NCBI RefSeq assembly: GCF_901933205.1
Contig: NC_044571.1
Span: 56,543,994 to 56,607,993, forward strand
Length of the DNA stretch: 64,000 nt
Direction of reading: 5' to 3'
Origin: Camarhynchus parvulus
Taxonomy: Eukaryota; Chordata; Aves; Passeriformes; Thraupidae
Shown here: piece by piece, positions 1 to 10,902 of the stretch
Layout of the letters: each line of letters opens with the position of its first letter
How positions within the stretch are numbered: position 1 is the stretch's first letter
The notes under the pieces: model-generated
Databases searched by the model: none
Told to the model about the DNA's origin: nothing
The model's input: the letters and a program-made list of their open reading frames with translations, nothing else
Program-made: the position numbers and the translations under genes

Positions 1-320
1 CAAGTTCTTCAAAGTGAATATTTCTACTACAGTAGTTAAGCCTGGATAGTGAGCAGTGTTTGGAAAAGCAATTCTTAAACCTGCATTTGCTATAGGTAAC
101 CCCAGTCTGATGTATCAGCTGAGCTGATGGGGAGCAGGCTGGGGAATATAAAATAGACTAAAAAAAGTGTGGGACAAAATAGGTTAGAAAATGCAGCATT
201 TTGGTTTTTTTGAGTCTGACTGTACTGAGCACCAAGTAAATGTGTGTTCTGTCCATCTGTAAAGCTAATCAAGTAAGATGAAACTGCATTAATTTTATAC
301 AGGAATATTATAATTACAAT
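1..320. other. AT-rich sequence, no feature recognised
   Basis: I see no repeat family, exon-like unit or RNA gene here. The 60-codon minus-strand frame at 90-272 has no recognisable motif and is taken as chance. Confidence 0.5.
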
Positions 321-350
321 AGCATCAACAGCAACAGCAATAACAGCAGC

Positions 351-409
<59 letters not shown>
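321..409. repeat. Compound microsatellite (CAA/CAG-like then AAT)
   Basis: An imperfect CAA/CAG/TAA stretch runs into a near-pure AAT array of about 20 units from about 351 to 409. Long uninterrupted trinucleotide arrays of this kind are usually polymorphic in length. There is no coding context. Confidence 0.95.
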
Positions 410-410
<1 letters not shown>

Positions 411-1195
411 GGATGTAATTAAATTCTTTGCAAAGCCTATGCTGGGTAAAAAAAAATCACAGATTTAAACTGACTACATTTATTTACAATATTTTCTTTC
501 ACATTCTCCTCTACTTTTAATATCACAAAACCTCAATTCTTTTAGTGGGATATTGCTACTGCTGCTTTATTTTGAGCTTTTCAAAGGATTTATTATTGAT
601 AATTAATTTTAGATAGGAAATGCAGCTCCTTTCTAGCCATCAAAAATACCCTTATGAAATTAAGCAGCAAATAAGAAAAAACTTTTGAATAAATATATAA
701 CAAAAAATTCTGTTCCTCTTATATTCACATCTTACATTTTTACTTTTAATTTTGTCTGCCTTTCTAGGTTTTAATCTGCTTTTCAGGATTGATCTCAGCA
801 ACAGCACTGTGTTAGAACTTATGCAGACAGCTATGACAGAACCCTGATAACTGGTCTCTTTTCATACTTGATGACTGGTACTGATTCCTGATGCATCTTC
901 TACTAAGACAGTAGAGTCCATTGACTTCAGCTCAGCTTAGTTAGGCTGAGCTGGTGGTGGCCTGTCATATCAGCCACTGATTTATTGTTACTCTGTACTT
1001 TTCCTTTCCTCAGATGCAGCTTAGGCTTGATCATCCAAATTAATCCTAGACTGGATGTGTTGGCTAAAGCCCCTTGCAGCACTCACAGAAGCCCTCTGCA
1101 TGGGAAGGCACTTACAGGTATATCAGGGGTTGGTGCCTTTTCACTGTGGAAGGTTTCAATGTTTAATTTGTATAGTTGCTTAGTTGGCTCACAGT
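410..1195. other. Unique AT-rich sequence
   Basis: No repeat, exon or RNA gene recognised. The 70-codon plus frame at 985-1197 shows no domain, composition bias or splice context that would support coding. Confidence 0.5.
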
Positions 1196-1199
1196 GAGT

Positions 1200-1372
1200 C
1201 TGAGAATCCTTAACTATTTATCCTTACAGCATCTCTGAGAGCTAGGGAATTGCTTTTCTCACTGTTTTACAGCTAGAGAGCTGATATGTGCTGTAACCAG
1301 CTTTCCCAAGGTCACATCAGAAACCTGCAGTGCAGAAGGAAGCTGGCTAGAGCCCTAACCTCTACCAGTGTG
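1200..1372 (-). repeat. MIR-like ancient SINE
   Basis: The plus strand reads like the reverse complement of a MIR element. A TTTTACAG block is followed by the diagnostic CCCAAGGTCACA near 1306-1317, then a variable stretch ending in a CCCTAACCTCT-like block. In MIR the matching strand carries the 'tgtgaccttggg' core followed by 'tgtaaaa'. MIRs are amniote-age and are normally found as scattered, strongly diverged copies in birds. The call rests on the order and spacing of these blocks from memory; exact ends are uncertain. Confidence 0.5.
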
Positions 1373-1454
1373 ATCCTCCCTCTACCAGATACAAAGCAAG
1401 AACAAACTAAAACCTAAGCCTCAGAGGGAGTTTTTCAGGCTGCTTTGGCAGCAT

Positions 1455-1805
1455 GTTGTGTTTCTATTTCTATTAGTTAAAGTTTTTCCTTTACACTTAA
1501 CCTAGATGTTCTCTGCTGCAGCGTAAGCCCATTAGTTCTGTCCTCATTGACTAAGGAGAATAATTTGTCCCTATCCTCTTTATAGTAACTCAATGTATTT
1601 GTAGACATGTCATGCCTCCCTTCAGTGTTCTTTTGTTTAGTCTGAACATGCCCAGTTCACTTAACCTTTTCCCACAGATCTTATTTTATCTTTTTTGTTG
1701 CTCTCCTCTGAACTCTTTCCAATTTGTCTGCCTTTTTGAAAATGTTGTGCCCAAAACTAAACACAGTAACCCAACAGAGGCTTAATCAGTGTCAAGAAAA
1801 CTGCA
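1455..1805 (-). mobile_element. Ancient CR1-like LINE fragment (3' part)
   Basis: The plus strand has the run typical of the reverse complement of old amniote CR1 tails: TTGCTCTCCTCTGAACTCT, then CCAATTTGTCTGCC, then a GTGCCCAAAACTAAACACAGTA block and a 'gaggcttaatcag' block. These match in order the 'gaactctctccaatttgtc ... gcgcccagaactggacacag ... gaggcctaaccag' text seen in old CR1 copies of reptiles and birds. It is more diverged than the other CR1 copies here, so it is probably older. It abuts the plus-strand CR1 that begins just downstream. Confidence 0.6.
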
Positions 1806-2878
1806 ATCCCCAGCAATCCCCAGGAACAATAAATCAGGTAAGGAAGGCAAGAGACTGGCATGCCTGGGCAGGGAACTGCAGGTCAAACTAAAGGAAAAGA
1901 ACATGCACAGGCAGTAGAAACAAGGACAGGTAACCTGGAAAGAAGGAAGAGTATAGAGAGGAAATTTGGTTGGGGTAGGGATGGGGTGAGGAATGCCAAG
2001 GTGAAGCTGGAACTGAATCCAGCAAGGGAACAAAGAAAAACTAGAAGGGCTTCCAACAGTATGTGAGCCCAAAAGGGAAGGTCAAAGAAGGTGTACTGCC
2101 CTTCATGAACAGTGTTGGTGAACAGGAAATAACAGATGAGAAGAAGGCTGAGGAACTCAACTGGGGGAGCATAGGCCCTCCCACGGTAAGTAAAGATCAC
2201 ATTCATGGCCACCTGGAGAACCTGAATAAGTTTATGGAACCCAGTGAAATGCATTCCAGGGTTCTGAGGGAATTGGCTGATGTAGTTGCCAACCTGCATC
2301 CTGTGATATTTAAAAAGTCATGGTAGTCAGGGGAATTTTCAGGTGACTGGAAAAAGAGAAACAAGCTCCAAAACAGTGCCAAAAGGAATCTCATGAGGTT
2401 TAACCTCCAGTGTCAACACAGGCTGGGGAGTGAAAAGATGGAGAGCAGCCCTGCTGCGAAGGACTTGGGGGTGCTGCTGGATGAGAGGCTGGACATGACC
2501 CAGCCGTGTGCACTCACAGCCCAGAACAGAAAGCCAAATGTGTCCTGAGCTGCATCCAAAGCAGTGTGGGCAGCAGGGCCAGGGAGGGGATTCTGCCCCT
2601 CTACTCCCCTCTGGTGAGACCCCACTTGCAGTGCTGCATCCAGCTCTAGGCCTCCCAGCATGGGAGGGACATGGACCTGTGGGAGCAAGTCCAGGGGAGG
2701 GACACCAAGTTGATTTGAAGGCTGGAGCACCTCTCCTATGAGGAAAGGCTGGGACGATTTTGTTTGCTCAGCCTGGAAAAGAGACTTCTGTGTGATCTGT
2801 TTGTGGCCTTCTAGCACCTGAAGGGAGCCTACAAGAAAGATGGAGAGAGAATATTTACAAGGGCATGCAGTGATAGGA

Positions 2879-2884
2879 CAAAGG
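2879..2884 (+). repeat. 6-bp target-site duplication, left copy
   Basis: CAAAGG immediately before the TG of the LTR, identical to 3198-3203. A 6-bp duplication is the integrase signature of class II (alpha/beta-retrovirus-like, ERVK) elements. Confidence 0.85.
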
Positions 2885-3197
2885 TGTAGGGGGATACAAT
2901 ATAAGAAAATAAAGATAGTGTAGAAAGTAATCTTACCCCTAAGGAGCTGCAGCTGGGCCAATTATCAGAGATTAGGGCAGGCCTGACTTTACCCGGCCAC
3001 AACTGTGACCAATGAGAAGAAGAGTGCTATAAAAGAGTGGGTTGGCCGGTTAAGAAGGGACCTGGAGTCAGTTGGATACTTTGTGAAGAAGAAAGAGTCA
3101 GTGCTCTGAGGAAATGCCCATAAGAAACACCAAGAAGGTATGAAACTTTTGCAATAAGGAGACAACAGTATGGAGCCCCTGCAATAAGAGGACAACA
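2885..3197 (+). mobile_element. Solo LTR of a class II (ERVK-like) endogenous retrovirus
   Basis: A 313-bp block starting TGTAGGGGG and ending GACAACA breaks the CR1 text and is bounded by a perfect 6-bp duplication (CAAAGG). CCAAT at 3009-3013 and TATAAAA at 3028-3034 give a plus-strand promoter layout. An 18-bp motif beginning TGCAATAAG and ending GACAACA occurs twice (3150-3167 and 3180-3197), a 30-bp-period duplication at the end of U5. No retroviral internal sequence, primer-binding site or second LTR is present, so it is a solo LTR left by recombination. The perfect duplication suggests a fairly recent insertion, later than the host CR1. The family name cannot be given without a library search. 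Confidence 0.85.
3009..3034 (+). promoter_or_regulatory. LTR promoter elements (CCAAT and TATA)
   Basis: CCAAT at 3009-3013 followed by TATAAAA at 3028-3034 inside the class II LTR, oriented plus. This would drive transcription towards the remaining CR1 tail. Activity is inferred from motif order only. Confidence 0.55.
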
Positions 3198-3203
3198 CAA
3201 AGG
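3198..3203 (+). repeat. 6-bp target-site duplication, right copy
   Basis: CAAAGG directly after the LTR, identical to 2879-2884. After it the CR1 3' sequence resumes (AAATTTTTTACCTGAGAG and onward). Confidence 0.85.
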
Positions 3204-3460
3204 GGAAATTTTTTACCTGAGAGAGTAGTTTTTATTAGATATTAGGAAGAAATGCTTTATTGTGAGGGTGGTGAGGCACTGGAACAGGTTGCCCAGAGCA
3301 GTTGTGGATGCACCATGCCTGGTGGAGTCCACAGCCAGACTGGATGGTGCAATGAGCAACCTGGTCAAATGAAAAATGTCCCTGCCCATGGCTGAGGGGA
3401 TTGGAACTAAATGATCTTTGAGGTTCCTTCCAACCAAAGCCATTCTATCCTTCTATAACT

Positions 3461-5161
3461 ATATAAAAACAAAATAATTACCTTGCTAGTTTTACATGTG
3501 ACATGTCTATTATCACAATTCAATATAAAACTTGTCTTTGTTAAAGTGTTCTATTGTGATTGTATTTAGTCTTTAATTTACAACAAAGCCAATACTTTTC
3601 ATGTAGCATTATTCTTGCTAACATGCTTTTAGTTTCCATACCCACTGACTTGGTAAACATACTTCCCTTACCCTTATTAGTGTTACTGCTTGCTGATCTG
3701 AATCAGAGTAAGTCTTGTAAATTAAGGTGGGTAGGGTCCATTCAGATTTGAGTGGACTACAAGGTACCTGCGAGTGGATGGGAAAGAGAAGTTTGGTGTA
3801 ATTTTTTGAATTACTACTGTTTTACTAGCATACTACTGAGTTGTGGCCTCTGCTTTTAAATTCATTATCATGTTTGTCTTTTGAATGTCCCTGCTAAAGA
3901 GCTAACAATTCCTTGATTTTTCTTAACAAACCCCATGACTGTAAGAAACTTTGACAAAAATATCTTTGCCTTTTTTTTTTCTTCTTGACCAGTAGCAGCC
4001 TTTCTGCCAAGAAATGTAGGAATAAGAAAGAAATATCGAAACAATGTTGTTTTAGATTGGGGATTTTTGGTGTGAATCTCTCAAGGGTCGCTGAAACCGT
4101 CCTACAGTGGACTGGTCTTTATTGAATCATATTTTATTTATTTTCAACAAAGGTAATCTCTTAAACACAGGAGGATCATGTATGGTAAATATGCCATTCC
4201 ATGTCTATTTTGTATTTATAATATCTATAAAATCTTTGCCTAGTTTTAATTACTATGGTAGCTGAATTTGTGAAATATGCCTGTCTGTTAACCTATGGTT
4301 AGTCATTACACAGCTGCCAGTTCTCTGTCTTCTAAACATTTGTGTGTTTCTATATGTGCCAGTCCATAATAGTACAGCCTTGAAAGTTGCTGCATGAATT
4401 AATAGTTCCCTCTGGTGACAGCTGGTATACAGTGATTTACATTTGTCAGCATATAGCCAGATTTTAATTTATTTATTCAAAAATATTGAAGATTAATATT
4501 TCAGTTATTAACGTAAATATGAAAGGACAGCCTGCACAATGCTGAATGTAAATATCTTGAGTCCAGTAAAATCTATTATAAAAAAAATCCTAGTTAGAGA
4601 TTAGAAAACTAAGCTCCAAGAGAGCTGCTGAGCCAATGTAAACCAAACACCCTTGAGTGACATATTTGCCTCCATTGTTCACAAAAGGCCACAGCCTCAG
4701 CCAGTTTCTAATCACACTGTACTTCAACACGAGGCACTGTAACTCAGAGTAGAGGGAGAAAGCAGTTTGTTAAGAACTATAAATCAGAACACTCTGTATC
4801 ACACTACAGTTGATTTAGCATTCTTTTGTTCGAGGCTGCCGCCTGACACACATCTAGCTGGGCACTCATGAAAAGAGAATGTGTAACTGTGTTAATTATA
4901 TTCTGGTTATTGCCTACTGACCTTTAACATCGTGGGAAAAACAGAGAAGTAATGTTTCCTTTGTCTTCAGTTAAAGTTTGCTTTGCCATCACAATGTCTC
5001 CAGTAATTACCTTGTGTTTTAGTATTCTGGAAACTCAGCAGACAGTGGTGGTGTATTTGTAGATCTGGATCCAGTGCTAAGGAAGAGCAGCTAGAGCATT
5101 TGCAGAGATTTAGGTGATAAAGACCACACAAGTCCGATTTAGATAGCATTTTGAGTAATTT
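3461..5161. other. Unique sequence with possible regulatory pockets
   Basis: No transposon or exon recognised. The minus strand at 4405-4418 reads TCACCAGAGGGAAC, a fair match to the CTCF core. The stretch 4620-4930 is less AT-rich and holds a SOX-like CATTGTT and a TAATTA motif, so it could be a conserved non-coding element. Both are weak inferences. Confidence 0.35.
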
Positions 5162-5166
5162 ATGAT
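5162..5166 (-). repeat. 5-bp target-site duplication, left copy
   Basis: ATGAT just before the LTR boundary, identical to 5852-5856. A 5-bp duplication is typical of class III (ERVL) elements. Confidence 0.8.
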
Positions 5167-5851
5167 TGTCTTGGTTTAGAGCAAAATTTTGGGAGAGAGA
5201 GAGAGAGAGTCCCCAGAGGGGCTCTAGTAGGAGGATAAATTCAATCGGCCCCTCCCCCCCACAACCAGTCCGGGAGAAAATACCTCCTTGAAGAAAAGTG
5301 GAAAAAAGCTGTTTATTAAACAATAGAACCTAACAATATTAAAACAATAAAACCCCTTGCCGCTCTAAAAGAGATGACCAATTGAGAAAACCCACCCCCG
5401 GTTGCAGCCCAGCTCACTCAGTCTCTTATCAGTCCTTCTGGTGCTGGAATTCTCACAGGCCAGGCCCGGCCTGGCCCGGTGGCCACAGGTGTGAGCTGCC
5501 GGTGCTTCCCTGGGTGTTCAGTCCAGAGCCGGTTCCAAGAGGTCCAAAGAAAAGGAAAAGAAAAACCACAGTCCAGGGACTCTTCTTTGCCTCAGCCAGC
5601 TAAAATTAACCAAAAGCAAAAGGAGAGCTCTCTGTCCTGCCGTCTGTCTGTCCGCAGACAACACAGTCCTGGAGCAGGAATGCGGGGGAGTACGTGCAAT
5701 GTCTGAGCGAGGAAAAAAAAGAACTGTGCGATTCTTCTCTCCCCCTTCTCACTCTCTGCAACAAGTCTTAAAGGTGCAAAACTTATTATTATTCAGCATA
5801 AACCAATGAGACGATTTGGGGATAAAAGCATCATATAGTCAACCCAGGACA
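5167..5851 (-). mobile_element. Solo LTR of a class III (ERVL-like) endogenous retrovirus
   Basis: A 685-bp block runs from TGTCTTGGTTTAGAGC to CAACCCAGGACA on the plus strand, so both ends carry TG...CA inverted termini, and it is flanked by perfect 5-bp copies of ATGAT. Orientation is judged minus: on that strand it begins TGTCCTGGGTTGACTATATG, as I recall for passerine ERVL LTRs, and an AATAAA signal (plus-strand TTTATT at 5312-5317) lies near its 3' end, followed by a U5-like tail. The left end holds a short GA run and the interior is GC- and CpG-richer than its surroundings. No internal retroviral sequence or partner LTR is present. Confidence 0.85.
5192..5209. repeat. Short GA microsatellite inside the LTR
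   Basis: A GAGAGA run of about 18 bases in the U5-side part of the class III LTR. Confidence 0.8.
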
Positions 5852-5856
5852 ATGAT
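5852..5856 (-). repeat. 5-bp target-site duplication, right copy
   Basis: ATGAT immediately after the terminal ...GGACA, identical to 5162-5166. Confidence 0.8.
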
Positions 5857-8800
5857 GTAAGAAAAGAAAGCCTATAACAGGGTGTTCGCTTGGGCCCCCT
5901 TCATTGGCATTGCAGCTGCTTTGCTTCTAGTCCAGTTTATTCCTTTTTGTCTTTATCACTGGATTCAGTGGAAAACACAGTAACCTTTAGCTGCCTGGAC
6001 TGACCAAGGCTATGGAAAGTAGTGTATCACTGTATACACTCTAGCCCAACAACAGTGTATAGTGTTGGAGTCTCTCAATGCTGCAATACAGTCCAGGATT
6101 TAATGGGAGAAAACTACATGTGAGATGCTGTGTCTGTTTCTTCAGTGCATAATTTACTGGGGAACTTAAACTATGGACCTGTTTAACTCTCCTAACATCA
6201 GAGTTTCTAGGCCAACAACTAAATCAGCTGCAGTGCTGCATTTGCAGGCAGGCTTATGATTTACAAAATTTAAAATGTTTTTTAAAGAAATAGCTTTTAT
6301 AATGGTTGCCACGAATGTTGACAAAGATGCAATTACCCCTTGGTACAATAAAAACTTTTTTTTTTTGAAAGACATGTAAACCTTTCAAAGTGTTGCTAAT
6401 TCATTAACAGTGAAAAGTCTAGAGAGCTGCTCTGGCTGGCCACGGTAATCCATTAGTGACTTTCCAGCACTGCTCCGTGGCAGTGATATTTCTTGGGTAG
6501 CAGAGTGGTAAGCTGCTGGCAGCTGGAGAGTGGGAACAGGAAGGGAGGACCTACACTGTCTCCTTTGTAGATTATTTTTTTAAAATGAGGGTTACATGGA
6601 GCAAAATTCCCTGTTTCACCCAGATGATAATTTTCAGTGCTAAGTTCCCATTATATTTTTAAGCAAATTATATTTTGGTTCCTATTCAAAGTATCAGAAC
6701 AAATTGAGTTCTTTAATTAAAAAGACATATACATCAAACACCCAAGGTAATTTTTAAAGGTGACAGATTTTGTTTATGTAGGCTAGTTAACCATTCTAGT
6801 CTTTGAATATTGCTGTTAGGAGGAAAGAAAAAAAATACAAATTCTAATTTACTACTGAAATTTGGGCTTTGAAAAGATAATAAAAGAAAATTCTTAAGTA
6901 ACTGCAGCATTTTATGCCATAAAATTTCATTAGATATAATGAAACCTGTCATGTTTAAAGACTCTTTGTCCAACTTCAGAGATCTTTGCTCTCTCATTCC
7001 TCCTCCACTGATGTTTCTTCCTCTCATTTCTTGCTTAATATCTAGGGTAAAATTTCCCAGAATTTACCAGTCAGTGCTTACATCAGGAGTACACTCCTTG
7101 GTTACAGTATAACTTCTCAGTGTAATACTTACTGACCTCCATATAAAATATTTGCTACAAAACCAGTGGCGTAGAAATACTTTGATGCAATTTTTCTACC
7201 CTGTTTGGTTGTAGTACAATTAGATTACTTAAGGATCCTTCAGAGGAAATTACTTTCCAGCCTGCTTAAATCCAAGAAATTATTCCCTCCTAATAAAGGT
7301 GTGAGTATTGGCAAAATAATGAAGCTATTTTTTCCTTGAAATTTAGATTAAAAAAAATAAGCAAAAAGAAAACTTTTTTCAGTGGAAATTATTTGTATTT
7401 TGAAAAACTCCACAGACCCTGTAGTCCTACTTTTCCTGAGTTCACTACTGGTTATTTATGTTTGTGTTAGTGGTGTTGTCATCCAAGCTTGTGTTGCCTG
7501 TGTAATATGTATTAGAGAAATTAGTGAAAAAGCTTCAAATATCTGATTCTCTCCTAAAATGTAGAAAACTCAAGTTTTCCACTTGAACTTGACAAACTAC
7601 AGAAAAATACTCTGCTTCTCCAGCAACCCCAAGACATGAAACTCCCCATGGCCTTAACCCAGAGGCACTTGTCTTTCATTGAAGGGTGCTCTTCCTGTTG
7701 AGGCTGCTTTTTTTTTTTTGGTCAGTCACTGTTTAAAACTTAATCACTCTCCCTTTTTAAGACAGTTACCCTAGTGCAAAAATTAACAGTCATTCAAGTC
7801 TTTAAAAAAGCAGTTTGTTTCCTGCACTATGTTTCATGGTTCCATGCCTTCTCTTCCCCACACCCACCTCCTCCAGCTTTCCCCATTACATAAATCACTT
7901 CCATGTAAATTATCACTGCTCTTTGTCACTCAGCCTAACCCTGAGAGAATATTATACCTATTAGAAATGTATGCATTTTACAGAGCTATTTGGGAAGAAA
8001 GTGATAAATAAAAGAAAATAGACATGTTTTTACCACAACCTGCCTACAGAATTCACTTTCTATTGCAGATGTATGGCAAAACACATTGCAATCAGTGGAG
8101 TTTTTTCAGTCTAGTTATTCATTGCAAGTGATAGGTATTATTTTTGTTGTTGTTATTGCTATTAATAATATTAGGAAAAACAGTTTTAATATTTTTCTGT
8201 GTGATTTAAGTAACAAAGCAAAAGTGTCTTTTTTCTGTCACTGAAGAACTCCACATTTTGTTGTACTGTTTTACTGTTTCACATTATAAATATACTATAA
8301 ACAGCTTTTAAGGTCAAGCAGAAAGGAAGATTTTCTTTTCCAAACATCTGTCAGCAACCACATGGAAGAGAAGACAGTGCTAGCATAATTTAGCGTGCTT
8401 TCACTTGGTGAAAAATGTTTCTCGGACACTATGTCAGGACACATACTTTAAGTAAAACTTTTTCCAAGTGCTTTATCTTGTATGGCTTTGCTTCTCTTAC
8501 ACTAATATTTTTCATTTTCCTTATTGTTTGGGGCTACAAATATGTCAGAAAGGATCATAAATGTTATTTATTCTTCTGGCATGCAGGCCTCATTGTGATA
8601 AGAGTGAACAGTTGCCACTCTGCAGATGGCAAGAAAACTGGCTCCAGGTTTTTGTGTACCTGGATGTCGTTGATGGCTGTGCTGGAACACAACAAGATAG
8701 TGAGGAAGCATTAGGTTTGGCAGGCAGAGTGTGGTTTGACACGTGTCCTTTTCTGTCAGGGGCTGCCACAGGGCAGTAATAATCACACATATCCAAGGGA

Positions 8801-10902
8801 CTAGAAAATTATTTTCAGTTTCCTCCTCCCATCCCCGTCCTTTGCATTTAGCATAAACATACAATGAAGCTGTTGGTTCTGTTGAGTCAGAAAAAGAAAA
8901 ATTATTGAATATTAAATCTGAACTGATTCAGTATCTTGTATCCTTCAGTAAAATATGCCTAAACTGTGCTGCAATTATCTCCTTGGGTAGGAAAGACATG
9001 CAAATATAAGATATAAAATCGTAGAATCCTATTCATTGCAAAACAATGTATCTGAAGGGAAGCAAATTTCTGCAAAGAAAGTAGGCTTTAAGCTTAATAG
9101 GAAAACTCTGACACTAGCCATAATCTGCATATCTGCAAATTCCATAACCCTGTCACCTGGCCAACACAATGAGGAACCTGGTGAAAATGGAAAGCATTCT
9201 GAAACTGAAATCCTGTCAGATAACATCAAGGTCTGTAAAAGCACAACATAGGTAAAGGGGGACCTCTGCTCAGTCCAGAGGTGAAAAACAACATAAGTCG
9301 ACTTCAGGGCAGAAAGTCCACTAACTGGGTAAGATGCCTTTTCCAACTTCATTGGAAGCTTTGAGATATATGGTTTCTTCCAATTAGCGTTTTTAAAGAA
9401 TTCTTTATTTTCTGATAAGGATTTTATGGTTAGATTACCATATCTGCATAAGCCTCTTTAATTGTATTTAAAAAGTAAACAGTTGCAGAAGGGAATTTGG
9501 GGGACTTTTAGGGTAGGTCAGAGAAGTTACTTCTGGAGGCCTTTTTTTACCTTTAACTGGGAAGAAACCTGGCTGAAGACTTAAATGTTTACATTCTGTA
9601 TGCTAAAATGCATGAATCCCAACTCTCATGTCTCTTACATGCTGAAACCATCACAGCTGAAATAATGTTGCTTATAATTTTACTGTAAATAAGGCATATA
9701 AAAAGATTTTGTGGGATCTACAGAAGTCACTTCTACTGTCTGCTTACACAGGAGGTTGCATATATAGCAGTGTGCTTATATTGCCAATGTTTAGTTTATT
9801 AAAAAAATATTATTATATTGCTTCATATTTCTGCTTGTCTTCTGAAAGAAAATAGTGGATTGTGGTGCCAAAAGAACCTTCTACTGATGCAGAAAATTGT
9901 GACATATCACCACCATACAAATAGTAATACAGGAAAAACTCAAATGAATAAATAAAAAATGGCTTGTGAGGTAAAGAGGTCTTGTATTTTTCTGTAGAGA
10001 CATTTTGGTATGTTATCTCTCCATAAGAAATAGGACTTTCCTGGAATTGATTACAACAAATACATTTATTCTACAATAAAAAAGAAGTGATGAGAAAACT
10101 ACATTTTCAGAGCTGAATGGGAACACTGTGCAGACAAACTTGCTGTGCATACTGTGTGTTTCTATTGCAATTTAGGGACCCAGTTCTGATGTTTAACTGA
10201 CCTTACTCCTTCTAGAGAGTGTCACCTTTATCCCCTTTTTTCAGTCATGGGGCTGCTGGCTATAGCTTTATAGCAAGGTCTGATTATCTGGAGTTGCTGC
10301 ATATCTAATGAAGAAAAGAAGTGTCAGGATTTTTTAACAACGTGTCTTCAGTCTGAAGTGATTTCAGAATCTCGTTTAGCTGTAAATAAAAGCTTGTGTA
10401 AAAGTAGGTAGTTTTAAATTATTTTACTTTTAAAATTCAGAGGATATGGGGGGAAATTTATGTCATGGGAGAGAATTTCTTGAATCGTCTGCAGTTCGGT
10501 GCCTGTGGATTTCACTTGAACTATGGAAGAGTCAGCTGCAGACGAAGTCTGTTGCCAGACTTGACTTCTCCTGCAAATATTGTTTGTGTGGAAAAGGAAG
10601 TGTTCAGGGAACCAGTCTGGTCCAGATTTCATTTGTTCTTGATTTTAGGTGCTCGACCAAAATGTCTACACCACCAATTTCTTATTTAGTGGTTTTTTAG
10701 TGGTTGTTTATTTTCATATTTTTTCTATTTTGATGTAAATATCCACTACAGAACATTGAGTTCTCTAAAAGTTTAAATTTCTTTCTGGAAATCATCTGCT
10801 CATTATTGAATAGCTAGATAGGTAGGATGGATTTGTGCTGACATAAAAATAAGCTGAATGTATTTATGAATGTACAATGTGGCAGCAGAAAAATTCATAT
10901 TG
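5857..10902. other. Unique AT-rich sequence
   Basis: About 5 kb without a recognised repeat family or gene. Plus-strand frames at 8415-8714 and 10446-10700 and the minus-strand frame at 8568-8864 reach 84-99 codons but show no domain, and they overlap each other on both strands, so I take them as chance. A perfect 7-bp inverted repeat (6439-6445 and 6475-6481) encloses a TAATCCATTAG homeobox-like motif; its meaning is unknown. Confidence 0.45.

Larger units (their letters stand above)
1830..3460 (+). mobile_element. CR1 LINE, internally deleted, with nested solo LTR
   Basis: This is a chicken-repeat-1 type non-LTR retrotransposon remnant. A 68-codon frame (1860-2066) includes GRDGVRNAKVKLEL, the linker between endonuclease and reverse transcriptase. 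An 87-codon frame (2063-2326), one frame-shift away, contains the run from KGKVKEGVLP to HSRVLRELADVV, the N-terminal part of CR1 reverse transcriptase, and is followed by [14 protein letters not shown] sequence. The catalytic RT core is missing: at about 2365 the sequence jumps to the 3' part (CTCATGAGGTTTAAC, then [12 protein letters not shown] near 2460). The 3' end carries the usual GTGAGGCACTGGAACAGG block near 3270 and finishes in a degenerate ATTCTAT repeat at 3443-3456. A solo LTR (2885-3197) interrupts the 3' part. The element cannot encode a working protein. Confidence 0.9.

Noticed and set aside
2413..2961. 182-codon minus-strand frame
   Set aside because: Antisense to the CR1 3' part and running into the nested LTR; no motif.
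9018..9036. TCGTAGAATCCTATTC as a CR1 tail
   Set aside because: Fewer than 20 bases match and no further tail text follows.
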